Assembly: GCF_027942865.1 (NCBI RefSeq) | Contig: NC_134513.1 | Span: 36,635,429-36,699,428 of the forward strand | DNA length: 64,000 bases | Reading direction: 5' to 3' | From: Odontesthes bonariensis | Taxonomy: Eukaryota > Chordata > Actinopteri > Atheriniformes > Atherinopsidae | In this document: positions 1 to 22,100 of the stretch, piece after piece | Layout: every line of letters begins with the position of its first letter | Numbering within the stretch: position 1 is the first letter of the stretch | Notes under the pieces: generated by a model | Seen by the model: only the letters and a program-made list of their open reading frames with translations | Told to the model about the DNA's origin: nothing | Databases searched by the model: none | Position numbers and translations under genes: made by a program

Positions 1-3000
1 TGTTTTCAGGTGTTTTCAGGTGTATTGATCAGTGTTTTCAGGTGTATTGATCAGAGTCTTCAGGTGTATTGATCAGTGTTTTCAGGTGTATTGATCAGTG
101 TTTTCAGGTGTATTGATCAGTGTTTTCAGGTGTTTTCAGCTGTATTGATCAGTGTTTTCAGGTGTATTGATCAGTGTTTTCAGGTGTATTGATCAGTGTT
201 TTCAGGTGTATTGATCAGAGTCTTCAGGTGTATTGATCAGAGTCTTCAGGTGTATTGATCAGTGTTTTCAGGTGTATTGATCAGTGTTTTCAGGTGTATT
301 GATCAGAGTCTTCAGGTGTATTGATCAGTGTTTTCAGGTGTATTGATCAGTGTTTTCAGGTGTATTGATCAGTGTTTTCAGGTGTTTTCAGGTGTATTGA
401 TCAGTGTTTTCAGGTGTATTGATCAGTGTTTTCAGGTGTATTGATCAGAGTCTTCAGGTGTATTGATCAGTGTTTTCAGGTGTTTTCAGGTGTATTGATC
501 AGTGTTTTCAGGTGTATTGATCAGTGTTTTCAGGTGTATTGATCAGAGTCTTCAGGTGTATTGATCAGTGTTTTCAGGTGTATTGATCAGTGTTTTCAGG
601 TGTTTTCAGGTGTATTGATCAGTGTTTTCAGGTGTATTGATCAGTGTTTTCAGGTGTATTGATCAGAGTCTTCAGGTGTATTGATCAGTGTTTTCAGGTG
701 TTTTCAGGTGTATTGATCAGTGTTTTCAGGTGTATTGATCAGTGTTTTCAGGTGTATTGATCAGAGTCTTCAGGTGTATTGATCAGTGTTTTCAGGTGTA
801 TTGATCAGTGTTTTCAGGTGTATTGATCAGTGTTTTCAGGTGTTTTCAGGTGTATTGATCAGTGTTTTCAGGTGTTTTCAGGTGTATTGATCAGTGTTTT
901 CAGGTGTATTGATCAGTGTTTTCAGGTGTTTTCAGGTGTATTGATCAGAGTCTTCAGGTGTATTGATCAGTGTTTTCAGGTGTTTTCAGGTGTATTGATC
1001 AGAGTCTTCAGGTGTATTGATCAGTGTTTTCAGGTGTTTTCAGGTGTATTGATCAGTGTTTTCAGGTGTATTGATCAGTGTTTTCAGGTGTATTGATCAG
1101 AGTCTTCAGGTGTATTGATCAGTGTTTTCAGGTGTATTGATCAGTGTTTTCAGGTGTATTGATCAGAGTCTTCAGGTGTATTGATCAGTGTTTTCAGGTG
1201 TATTGATCAGAGTCTTCAGGTGTATTGATCAGTGTTTTCAGGTGTATTGATCAGTGTTTTCAGGTGTATTGATCAGTGTTTTCAGGTGTATTGATCAGTG
1301 TTTTCAGGTGTATTGATCAGAGTCTTCAGGTGTATTGATCAGAGTCTTCAGGTGTATTGATCAGTGTTTTCAGGTGTTTTCAGCTGTATTGATCAGTGTT
1401 TTCAGGTGTATTGATCAGTGTTTTCAGGTGTATTGATCAGAGTCTTCAGGTGTATTGATCAGTGTTTTCAGGTGTATTGATCAGTGTTTTCAAGTGTTTT
1501 CAGGTGTATTGATCAGTGTTTTCAGGTGTATTGATCAGTGTTTTCAGGTGTTTTCAGCTGTATTGATCAGTGTTTTCAGGTGTATTGATCAGTGTTTTCA
1601 GGTGTATTGATCAGTGTTTTCAGGTGTATTGATCAGTGTTTTCAGGTGTATTGATCAGAGTCTTCAGGTGTATTGATCAGTGTTTTCAGGTGTATTGATC
1701 AGAGTCTTCAGGTGTATTGATCAGTGTTTTCAGGTGTATTGATCAGTGTTTTCAGGTGTATTGATCAGTGTTTTCAGGTGTATTGATCAGAGTCTTCAGG
1801 TGTATTGATCAGTGTTTTCAGGTGTATTGATCAGTGTTTTCAGGTGTATTGATCAGTGTTTTCAGGTGTTTTCAGCTGTATTGATCAGTGTTTTCAGGTG
1901 TATTGATCAGAGTCTTCAGGTGTATTGATCAGAGTCTTCAGGTGTATTGATCAGTGTTTTCAGGTGTATTGATCAGAGTCTTCAGGTGTATTGATCAGAG
2001 TCTTCAGGTGTATTGATCAGTGTTTTCAGGTGTATTGATCAGAGTCTTCAGGTGTATTGATCAGTGTTTTCAGGTGTATTGATCAGTGTTTTCAGGTGTA
2101 TTGATCAGAGTCTTCAGGTGTATTGATCAGTGTTTTCAGGTGTTTTCAGGTGTATTGATCAGTGTTTTCAGGTGTATTGATCAGTGTTTTCAGGTGTTTT
2201 CAGGTGTATTGATCAGTGTTTTCAGGTGTATTGATCAGTGTTTTCAGGTGTATTGATCAGAGTCTTCAGGTGTATTGATCAGTGTTTTCAGCTGTATTGA
2301 TCAGTGTTTTCAGGTGTATTGATCAGAGTCTTCAGGTGTATTGATCAGTGTTTTCAGGTGTATTGATCAGAGTCTTCAGGTGTATTGATCAGTGTTTTCA
2401 GGTGTATTGATCAGTGTTTTCAGGTGTATTGATCAGAGTCTTCAGGTGTATTGATCAGTGTTTTCAGGTGTATTGATCAGAGTCTTCAGGTGTATTGATC
2501 AGTGTTTTCAGGTGTTTTCAGGTGTATTGATCAGTGTTTTCAGGTGTATTGATCAGTGTTTTCAGGTGTATTGATCAGTGTTTTCAGGTGTATTGATCAG
2601 AGTCTTCAGGTGTATTGATCAGAGTCTTCAGGTGTATTGATCAGTGTTTTCAGCTGTTTTCAGCTGTATTGATCAGTGTTTTCAGGTGTATTGATCAGTG
2701 TTTTCAGGTGTATTGATCAGAGTCTTCAGGTGTATTGATCAGTGTTTTCAGGTGTATTGATCAGTGTTTTCAGGTGTTTTCAGGTGTATTGATCAGTGTT
2801 TTCAGGTGTATTGATCAGTGTTTTCAGGTGTTTTCAGGTGTATTGATCAGTGTTTTCAGGTGTATTGATCAGTGTTTTCAGGTGTATTGATCAGTGTTTT
2901 CAGGTGTTTTCAGGTGTATTGATCAGTGTTTTCAGGTGTATTGATCAGTGTTTTCAGGTGTTTTCAGCTGTATTGATCAGTGTTTTCAGGTGTATTGATC

Positions 3001-3790
3001 AGTGTTTTCAGGTGTATTGATCAGTGTTTTCAGGTGTATTGATCAGTGTTTTCAGGTGTATTGATCAGTGTTTTCAGGTGTTTTCAGGTGTATTGATCAG
3101 TGTTTTCAGGTGTTTTCAGGTGTATTGATCAGTGTTTTCAGGTGTATTGATCAGTGTTTTCAGGTGTATTGATCAGAGTTTTCAGGTGTTTTCAGGTGTA
3201 TTGATCAGTGTTTTCAGGTGTATTGATCAGAGTTTTCAGGTGTTTTCAGGTGTATTGATCAGTGTTTTCAGGTGTATTGATCAGAGTTTTCAGGTGTTTT
3301 CAGGTGTATTGATCAGTGTTTTCAGGTGTTTTCAGGTGTATTGATCAGTGTTTTCAGCTGTATTGATCAGTGTTTTCAGGTGTTTTCAGGTGTATTGATC
3401 AGTGTTTTCAGCTGTTTTCAGCTGTATTGATCAGTGTTTTCAGTTGTATTGATCAGTGTTTTCAGCTGTATTGATCAGTGTTTTCAGGTGTATTGATCAC
3501 TGTTTTCAGGTGTTTTCAGCTGTATTGATCAGTGTTTTCAGTTGTATTGATCAGTGTTTTCAGCTGTATTGATCAGTGTTTTCAGGTGTATTGATCACTG
3601 TTTTCAGTTGTATTGATCAGTGTTTTCAGCTGTATTGATCAGAGTCTTCAGGTGTATTGATCACTGTTTTCAGGTGTTTTCAGCTGTATTGATCAGTGTT
3701 TTCAGTTGTATTGATCAGTGTTTTCAGCTGTATTGATCAGTGTTTTCAGGTGTATTGAACAGAGTCTTCAGGTGTATTGATCGTTGCTTC
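1..3790. repeat. 22-bp minisatellite ahead of tbk1 coding exon 1
   Basis: This is a tandem array of about 165 units, cut by the window start. The usual unit is 22 bp, made of TGTATTGATC followed by AGTGTTTTCAGG. An extra 10-bp TGTTTTCAGG block is inserted at many places. Common variants change AGTGTTTTC to AGAGTCTTC or end in CAGC; beyond about 3350 variants with CAGCTG and CAGTTG become frequent, so the gene-proximal edge is more diverged. The unit contains no ATG. It lies in the intron before the first coding exon of tbk1, and its last copy runs into the real splice acceptor at 3801-3802. Confidence 0.97.
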
Positions 3791-3822
3791 CTGTGTTTCC
3801 AGGACCAGTGTCAGCCTCCAGG
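3791..3822 (+). promoter_or_regulatory. tbk1: Splice acceptor and 5' UTR leader of tbk1 coding exon 1
   Basis: The acceptor CTGTGTTTCCAG ends at 3802, leaving 20 bases of 5' UTR before the ATG at 3823. The run TGTATTGATC at 3773-3782 followed by a pyrimidine tract and GTGTTTCCAGG reads as an altered copy of the upstream array unit (GTGTTTTCAGG) with about ten extra bases inserted. The presence of this acceptor implies at least one noncoding exon upstream of the window. Confidence 0.7.
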
Positions 3823-14021
<10,199 letters not shown>

Positions 14022-14938
14022 AGGCCGCCAGAGGCTCGCCGCCGCCGCCGCCTGCCTGCTGAAGCCGCTCTGTACATATTCTGTGTGTTAACTCTGTAAA
14101 TAATGTCAGTCGGATAAAGCCTGCTGCATCTCTCACGACACCCGGAGACGTTTTCAGACGGGGATCAGAGAAAAACGCCGAGCTGCGACCCAGAAAGACG
14201 CAAATCAGAGCCGACCCCCTGGAAACGCTTTGATTCAGAGGGTTCACAGATCCATTCACGAGTTAATTTCCTTCTTCTAACTGCGATATGAGACACATTC
14301 ATGGATCCAAACACATTAAATAGTTTAAAAGTAGAAAAACTTCTCCTTTATGTCTTCATTTGGGATTTATTTTCTGTTTATTTAGATGTTTAAAAGACTT
14401 TTCTGTGCTTAAATTGACCTGAAAGCTTCACCTGATCCAGAAGATTAAAAACTACTTTAAACATTTGTTAGGATAGATTCATGGACTTGAGTCATTTTAC
14501 TATTTTAGTTAATAAAATGTATCAATCAAATACATAAACTACAGAAAATCTGCTTAAAAATGGAATAAATAAGATTTATTTCAGTCATTTATTGAGACTA
14601 AATAATGAACAAACACTTCAATTTGCACCAAACCGAAAGAATTCATAAAATAGTCACAAATTTGGACATAAATGTGAGTTTTGATCATAGAATAAAATCT
14701 TATATTTGAGGCCTGAACGAGTTGACCGGGGACGGATCCGTCGCTTGTGTCAAATTGATGAAAGGTTTATTAAAGTGGACCCGGGGGCTTTAAAGGGGAA
14801 GTTTGAAACCTGGACCTGAAAGAAACCGAACTTCCCCTTTAAGCATTACTTTCCCAGTTAGATCAGATGTAAAATGTTCACAGGGACGCTAGATTTAATT
14901 TTATTTTCACCTTCTGCAGATTCTCCGTTAGACTTCTT

Positions 14939-15080
14939 TGATTTATGGAGGACCTGTAACGATGGTCAGGGGTTAGATTTATGGAGGACCTGTAACGATG
15001 GTCAGGGGTTAGATTTATGGAGGACCTGTAACGATGGTCAGGGGTTAGATTTATGGAGGACCTGTGATGGTCAGAGGGTT
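14939..15080. repeat. 36-bp tandem repeat in tbk1 3' UTR, four copies
   Basis: Copies of a unit containing GATTTATGGAGGACCTGTAA and CGATGGTCAGGGGTTA; the fourth is truncated and changed (CTGTGATGGTCAGAGGG). Because 36 is a multiple of three one frame stays open through it, but there is no sign that it is coding. Confidence 0.94.
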
Positions 15081-15249
15081 AAGGTCAGGCGTCACAGCTG
15101 CTCGTCTCTTCTGTTTTCTGTCACGTGCTGAAGGCTGATCGGTTATATTTCTCAGTTTGTTGCAGAAGTACCTCGACTGAAACCATCCGTTGCTTCATCT
15201 TTGCTCGTGTTTTTGTTTTCTCAGTAATCAGCTGTTCAGACATCCTGTA

Positions 15250-15259
15250 AATAAATAAA
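15250..15259 (+). terminator. tbk1: Candidate poly(A) signal of tbk1
   Basis: Two overlapping AATAAA hexamers followed within 40 bp by GT-rich sequence. Confidence 0.55.
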
Positions 15260-15280
15260 CAAACATGTGGAGAGAAGCTG

Positions 15281-16110
15281 CTGCCTCGTGTCTTCTTCGT
15301 GTTTCAGGAGATAGTCGGTAATCTGGCGTTTTTGGGAGGAGAGGAGAGCGAAAGGAAGGCAGCAACCAGAGCTCAGCGGGTCTGAGAGCTCCTTCCAGGT
15401 GATGATGTCATGCTGTGTGGCGTCTCTGCAGAGCGGCGTTCTTCAGTCACAAGATCTGCTGACGTTTAGCACATCAGGGACGGTGGGGAATCCTGCTAAT
15501 TTCTAAATGACCCGCACAGATGTGAAGGCGGTTAAATGTCGACTTTTTTCACCTGTCGAGACAATGAAACACAACTGTGAAGATGAATCTTGTACTTTCT
15601 GATGGAGGATGCAGCTGCTTTCAGCTTCCTGGAGGTCTGTGATGACGTTCCCGGAGTTGGAGGCTTCTTCAGCCGTCCAGAACCTGTTGGAGGTTCTGTT
15701 TGTTCGAAATGTTCCTCACTTGTAGGTTATTTTCAGACAGTGGAACAGCTGATTCAGACGCATCTGCATCTCCAATCTTCTTCCTGAAGGCCTCAGAGAG
15801 CTCTTTGGATCTCACTGTGGTGATCTAAATGTCTGAGGCTGAAACCAGGCAGAATCCTTCTAAATGTTCTGGAACCAGGTTCTGATGGTTGGTACCGGAT
15901 GGGCTGCACCTCAGCCTTTATCACACCTTTTCAATGGGAATAAATCTGCCTCATGATGAAGGTAGAACAGGGTTGAGGGCAGGGTCCCAACCACCATTCA
16001 GTACAACTCAGTTCTCAATGTTTTCACATTATTTCATCATTTTCAAAGTCATAGAGTTTGTTTTAATTCCAACCTGCTTTTATGTGATCTGCTTTATGGC
16101 TGCAGCTCAT
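15281..16110. other. Intergenic, Tc1 relic only
   Basis: No gene is seen downstream of tbk1. Apart from the Tc1-like fragment, the stretch consists of short open frames without similarity that I recognise. Confidence 0.7.
15725..15830 (-). pseudogene. Tc1-like transposase N-terminal relic
   Basis: Read on the minus strand, 15740-15825 gives TTVRSKELSEAFRKKIGDA, which matches the start of fish Tc1-like transposases (the family usually begins with Met-Val-Arg-Ser-Lys). The start codon is changed (ACAGTG in place of ATGGTG), and after about 30 residues the match becomes weak. Neighbouring sequence at 15590-15725 and 15850-16100 may belong to the same dead element. It lies between tbk1 and the giant array. 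Confidence 0.7.
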
Positions 16111-16127
16111 TGTCACGATCCCTGAAT

Positions 16128-19100
16128 TTTTTCTGCTTAGTTTCTGCTTAGTCTCTTAGTTTAGTCTCTGGGTCTAGTCTCTGCTTAGTCTCTTGGTTTA
16201 GTCTCTGCTTAGTCTCTGGTTTAGTTTCTGGGTTTAGTCTCTGCTTAGTCTCTTGGTTTAGTCTCTTGGTTTAGTCTCTGCTTAGTCTCTTGGTTTAGTT
16301 TCTGGGTTTAGTCTCTGCTTAGTCTCTTGGATTAGTCTCTTGGTTTAGTCTCTTGGTCTAGTCTCTGGGTTTGGTCTCTGGATTTAGTCTCTTGGTTTAG
16401 TCTCTTCGTTTAGTCTCTTGGTTTAGTCTCTGGGTTTAGTCTCTGCTTAGTCTCTTGGTTTAGTTTCTTGGTTTAGTCTCTGGGTTTAGTCTCTGGGTTT
16501 AGTCTCTTGGTTTTTTATTTCTCGGTTTAGTCTCTAGGTTTAGTCTCTGGCTTTAGTCTCTTGGTTTAGTCTCTTGATTTAGTCTCTTGGTTTAGTCTCT
16601 TGGTTTAGTCTCTGCTTAGTCTCTTGGTTTAGTCTCTGTTTAGTCTCTTGGTTTAGTCTCTGCTTAGTCTCTTGGTTTAGTCTCTGGGTTTAGTCTCTGC
16701 TTAGTCTCTTGGTTTAGTCTCTTGGTTTAGTCTCTTGATTTAGTCTCTTGGTTTAGTCTCTTGGTTTAGTCTCTGCTTAGTCTCTTGGTTTAGTCTCTGC
16801 TTAGTCTCTTGGTTTGGTCTCTGCTTAGTGTCTTGGTTTAGTCTCTTGGTTTAGTCTCTTGGTTTTTTATTTCTCGGTTTAGTCTCTAGGTTTAGTCTCT
16901 GGCTTTAGTCTCTTGATTTGGTCTCTGCTTAGTCTCTTGGTTTAGTCTCTGCTTAGTGTCTTGGTTTAATCTCTTGGTTTAGTCTCTGCTTAGTCTCTTG
17001 GTTTAGTCTCTTGGTTTAGTCTCTGGGTTTAGTCTCTTGGTTTTTTATTTCTCGGTTTAGTCTCTAGGTTTAGTCTCTGGCTTTAGTCTCTTGGTTTAGT
17101 CTCTGCTTAGTCTCTTGGTTTAGTCTCTGCTTAGTGTCTTGGTTTAGTCTCTTGGTTTAGTCTCTGCTTAGTGTCTTGGTTTAGTCTCTGGCTTTAGTCT
17201 CTTGGTTTAGTCTCTTGATTTAGTCTCTTGGTTTAGTCTCTTGATTTAGTCTCTTGGTTTAGTCTCTGCTTAATCTCTTCGTTTAGTCTCTTGGTTTAGT
17301 GTCTTGGTTTAGTCTCTAGGTTTAGTCTCTGCTTAGTCTCTTCGTTTAGTCTCTTGGTTTAGTTTCTGGGTTTAGTCTCTGCTTAGTCTCTTGGTTTAGT
17401 CTCTTGGTTTAGTCTCTTGGTTTAGTGTCTTGGTTTAGTCTCTTGGTTTAGTCTCTTGGTTTAGTCTCTTGGTTTAGTCTCTGCTTAGTCTCTTGGTTTA
17501 GTCTCTGCTTAGTCTCTTGGTTTAGTCTCTGTTTAGTCTATTGGTTTAGTCTCTGCTTAGTGTCTTGGTTTAGTCTCTTGGTTTAGTCTCTGCTTAGTCT
17601 CTTGGTTTAGTCTCTTGGTTTAGTCTCTGGGTTTAGTCTCTTGGTTTTTCATTTCTCGGTTTAGTCTCTAGGTTTAGTCTCTGGCTTTAGTCTCTAGGTT
17701 TAGTCTCTGCTTAGTCTCTTCGTTTAGTCTCTTGGTTTGGTCTCTGGGTTTAGTCTCTGCTTAGTCTCTTGGTTTAGTCTCTTGGTTTAGTCTCTTGGTT
17801 TAGTCTTTGCTTAGTCTCTTGGTTTAGTTTCTTGGTTTTTTATTTCTCGGTTTAGTCTCTAGGTTTAGTCTCTGGCTTTAGTCTCTTGGTTTAGTCTCTT
17901 GATTTAGTCTCTTGGTTTAGTCTCTTGGTTTAGTCTCTTGGTTTAGTCTCTGCTTAGTCTCTTGGTTTAGTCTCTGCTTAGTCTCTTGGTTTAGTCTCTG
18001 TTTAGTCTCTTGGTTTAGTCTCTGCTTAGTGTCTTGGTTTAGTCTCTTGGTTTAGTCTCTGCTTAGTCTCTTGGTTTAGTCTCTTGGTTTAGTCTCTGGG
18101 TTTAGTCTCTTGGTTTTTCATTTCTCGGTTTAGTCTCTAGGTTTAGTCTCTGGCTTTAGTCTCTTGGTTTAGTCTCTGCTTAGTCTCTTGGTTTAGTCTC
18201 TGCTTAGTCTCTTGGTTTAGTGTCTTGGTTTAGTCTCTTGGTTTAGTCTCTGCTTAGTTTCTTGATTTAGTGTCTTGATTTAGTCTCTTGGTTTAGTCTC
18301 TAGGTTTAGTCTCTGCTCAGTCTCTTGGTTTAGTCTCTTGGTTTAGTGTCTTGGTTTAGTCTCTTGGTTTAGTCTCTTGGTTTAGTCTCTGCTTAGTCTC
18401 TTGGTTTAGTCTCTTGATTTAGTCTCTTGGTTTAGTCTCTTGATTTAGTCTCTTGGTTTAGTCTCTTGATTTAGTCTCTTGGTTTAGTCTCTGCTTAGTC
18501 TCTTGGTTCAGTCTTGGTTTAGTCTCTTGGTTTAGTCTCTGCTTAGTCTCTTGGTTCAGTCTTGGTTTAGTCTCTTGGTTTAGTCTCTTGGTTTAGTCTC
18601 TTGGTTTAGTGTCTTGGTTTAGTCTCTGCTTAGTCTCTTGGTTTAGTCTCTGGGTTTAGTCTCTGGGTTTAGTCTCTTGATTTAGTCTCTTTGTTTAGTC
18701 TCTTGATTTAGTCTCTTGGTTTAGTCTCTTGGTTTAGTCTCTGCTTAGTCTCTTGGTTTAGTCTCTTGGTTTAGTCTCTTGGTTTATTCTCTGGGTTTAG
18801 TCTCTTGGTTTTTCATGTCTCGGTTTAGTCTCTAGGTTTAGTCTCTGGCTTTAGTCTCTTGGTTTAGTCTCTGCTTAATCTCTTGGTTTAGTCTCTTGGT
18901 TTAGTGTCTTGGTTTAGTCTCTAGGTTTAGTCTCTGCTTAGTCTCTTCGTTTAGTCTCTTGGTTTAGTTTCTGGGTTTAGTCTCTGCTTAGTCTCTTGGT
19001 TTAGTCTCTTGGTTTAGTCTCTTGGTTTAGTCTCTTGGTTTAGTGTCTTGGTTTAGTCTCTAGGTTTAGTCTCTGCTTAGTCTCTTCGTTTAGTCTCTTG

Positions 19101-22100
19101 GTTTAGTCTGGGTTTAGTCTCTTGGTTTAGTCTTTGCTTAGTCTCTTGGTTTAGTTTCTTGGTTTTTTATTTCTCGGTTTAGTCTCTAGGTTTAGTCTCT
19201 GGCTTTAGTCTCTTGGTTTAGTCTCTTGATTTAGTCTCTTGGTTTAGTCTCGTGGTTTAGTCTCTTGGTTTAGTCTCTGCTTAGTCTCTTGGTTTAGTCT
19301 CTGTTTAGTCTCTTGGTTTAGTCTCTGCTTAGTGTCTTGGTTTAGTCTCTTGGTTTAGTCTCTGCTTAGTCTCTTGGTTTAGTCTCTTGGTTTAGTCTCT
19401 GGGTTTAGTCTCTTGGTTTTTCATTTCTCGGTTTAGTCTCTAGGTTTAGTCTCTGGCTTTAGTCTCTTGGTTTAGTCTCTGCTTAGTCTCTTGGTTTAGT
19501 CTCTGCTTAGTCTCTTGGTTTAGTCTCTGCTTAGTGTCTTGGTTTAGTCTCTTGGTTTAGTCTCTTGGTTTAGTCTCTGCTTAGTCTCTTGGTTTAGTCT
19601 CTGCTTAGTGTCTTGGTTTAGTCTCTTGGTTTAGTCTTTTCTTAGTCTCTTGGTTTAGTCTCTTGGTTTAGTCTCTGGGTTTAGTCTCTTGGTTTTTTAT
19701 TTCTCGGTTTAGTCTCTAGGTTTAGTCTCTGGCTTTAGTCTCTTGGTTTAGTCTCTTGATTTAGTCTCTTGGTTTAGTCTCTTGGTTTAGTCTCTTGGTT
19801 TAGTCTCTGCTTAGTCTCTTGGTTTAGTCTCTGCTTAGTGTCTTGGTTTAGTCTCTTGGTTTAGTCTCTGCTTAGTCTCTTGGTTTAGTCTCTTGGTTTA
19901 GTCTCTTGGTTTAGTCTCTTGGTTTTTCATTTCTCGGTTTAGTCTCTAGGTTTAGTCTCTGGCTTTAGTCTCTTGGTTTAGTCTCTGCTTAGTCTCTTGG
20001 TTTAGTCTCTGCTTAGTCTCTTGGTTTAGTCTCTGCTTAGTGTCTTGGTTTAGTCTCTTGGTTTAGTCTCTTGGTTTAGTCTCTGCTTAGTCTCTTGGTT
20101 TAGTCTCTGCTTAGTGTCTTGGTTTAGTCTCTTGGTTTAGTCTTTTCTTAGTCTCTTGGTTTAGTCTCTTGGTTTAGTCTCTGGGTTTAGTCTCTTGGTT
20201 TTTTATTTCTCGGTTTAGTCTCTAGGTTTAGTCTCTGGCTTTAGTCTCTTGGTTTAGTCTCTTGATTTAGTCTCTTGGTTTAGTCTCTTGATTTAGTCTC
20301 TTGGTTTAGTCTCTGCTTAGTCTCTTGGTTTAGTCTCTGCTTAGTCTCTTGGTTTAGTCTCTTGGTTTAGTCTCTAGGTTTAGTCTCTGGCTTTAGTCTC
20401 TTGGTTTAGTCTCTGCTTAGTCTCTTGATTTAGTCTCTGCTTAGTCTCTTGGTTTAGTCTCTGCTCAGTGTCTTGGTTTAGTCTCTTGGTTTAGTCTCTT
20501 GGTTTACTCTCTGCTTAGTCTCTTGGTTTAGTCTCTGCTTAGTGTCTTGGTTTAGTCTCTTGGTTTAGTCTTTTCTTAGTCTCTTGGTTTAGTCTCTTGG
20601 TTTAGTCTCTGGGTTTAGTCTCTTGGTTTTTTATTTCTCGGTTTAGTCTCTAGGTTTAGTCTCTGGCTTTAGTCTCTTGGTTTAGTCTCTTGGTTTAGTC
20701 TCTGCTTAGTCTCTTGGTTTAGTCTCTTGGTTTAGTCTCTTGATTTAGTCTCTTGGTTTAGTCTCTTGATTTAGTCTCTTGGTTTAGTCTCTGCTTAGTC
20801 TCTTGGTTCAGTCTTGGTTTAGTCTCTTGGTTTAGTCTCTGCTTAGTCTCTTGGTTCAGTCTTGGTTTAGTCTCTTGGTTTAGTCTCTTGGTTTAGTCTC
20901 TTGGTTTAGTGTCTTGGTTTAGTCTCTAGGTTTAGTCTCTTCGTTTAGTCTCTTCATTTAGTCTCTGGGTTTAGTCTCTTGGTTTAGTCTCTGGGTTTAG
21001 TCTCTGCTTAGTCTCTTGGTTTAGTCTCTTGGTTTAGTGTCTTGGTTTAGTCTCTTGGTTTAGTCTCTTGGTTTAGTGTCTTGGTTTTGTCTCTTGGTTT
21101 AGTCTCTGCTTAGTTTCTTGATTTAGTGTCTTGGTTTAGTCTCTTGGTTTAGTCTCTAGGTTTAGTCTCTGCTTAGTCTCTTGGTTTAGTCTCTTGGTTT
21201 AGTGTCTTGGTTTAGTCTCTTGGTTTAGTCTCTTGGTTTAGTCTCTGCTTAGTCTCTTGGTTTAGTCTCTTGATTTAGTCTCTTGGTTTAGTCTCTTGAT
21301 TTAGTCTCTTGGTTTAGTCTCTTGATTTAGTCTCTTGGTTTAGTCTCTGCTTAGTCTCTTGGTTCAGTCTTGGTTTAGTCTCTTGGTTTAGTCTCTGCTT
21401 AGTCTCTTGGTTCAGTCTTGGTTTAGTCTCTTGGTTTAGTCTCTTGGTTTAGTCTCTTGGTTTAGTGTCTTGGTTTAGTCTCTGCTTAGTCTCTTGGTTT
21501 AGTCTCTGGGTTTAGTCTCTGGGTTTAGTCTCTTGATTTAGTCTCTTTGTTTAGTCTCTTGATTTAGTCTCTTGGTTTAGTCTCTTGGTTTAGTCTCTGC
21601 TTAGTCTCTTGGTTTAGTCTCTTGGTTTAGTCTCTTGGTTTATTCTCTGGGTTTAGTCTCTTGGTTTTTTATTTCTCGGTTTAGTCTCTAGGTTTAGTCT
21701 CTGGCTTTAGTCTCTTGGTTTAGTCTCTGCTTAGTCTCTTGGTTTAGTCTCTGCTTAGTCTCTTGGTTTAGTCTCTTGGTTTAGTGTCTTGGTTTAGTCT
21801 CTTGGTTTAGTCTCTGCTTAGTTTCTTGATTTAGTGTCTTGGTTTAGTCTCTTGGTTTAGTCTCTAGGTTTAGTCTCTGCTTAGTCTCTTGGTTTAGTCT
21901 CTGCTTAGTGTCTTGGTTTAGTCTCTTGGTTTAGTCTCTTGGTTTAGTCTCTGCTTAGTCTCTTGGTTTAGTCTCTGCTTAGTGTCTTGGTTTAGTCTCT
22001 TGGTTTAGTCTTTTCTTAGTCTCTTGGTTTAGTCTCTTGGTTTAGTCTCTGGGTTTAGTCTCTTGGTTTTTTATTTCTCGGTTTAGTCTCTAGGTTTAGT

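Larger units (their letters stand above)
14022..15280 (+). other. tbk1: tbk1 3' UTR (inferred)
   Basis: Sequence after the stop codon runs AT-rich without coding character to overlapping AATAAA signals at 15250-15255 and 15254-15259. GT-rich text follows (TGTGGAGAGAAG, TCGTGTCTTCTTCGTG), as expected for a cleavage site around 15275. An earlier AATAAA-type signal near 14563 could be an alternative end. The assignment rests on these signals only. Confidence 0.5.

Noticed and set aside
830..3344. Open frames with FSGVLIS/VFRCIDQ repeats
   Set aside because: They are translations of the 22-bp array, start at GTG and not ATG, and have no coding signal beyond the repeat.
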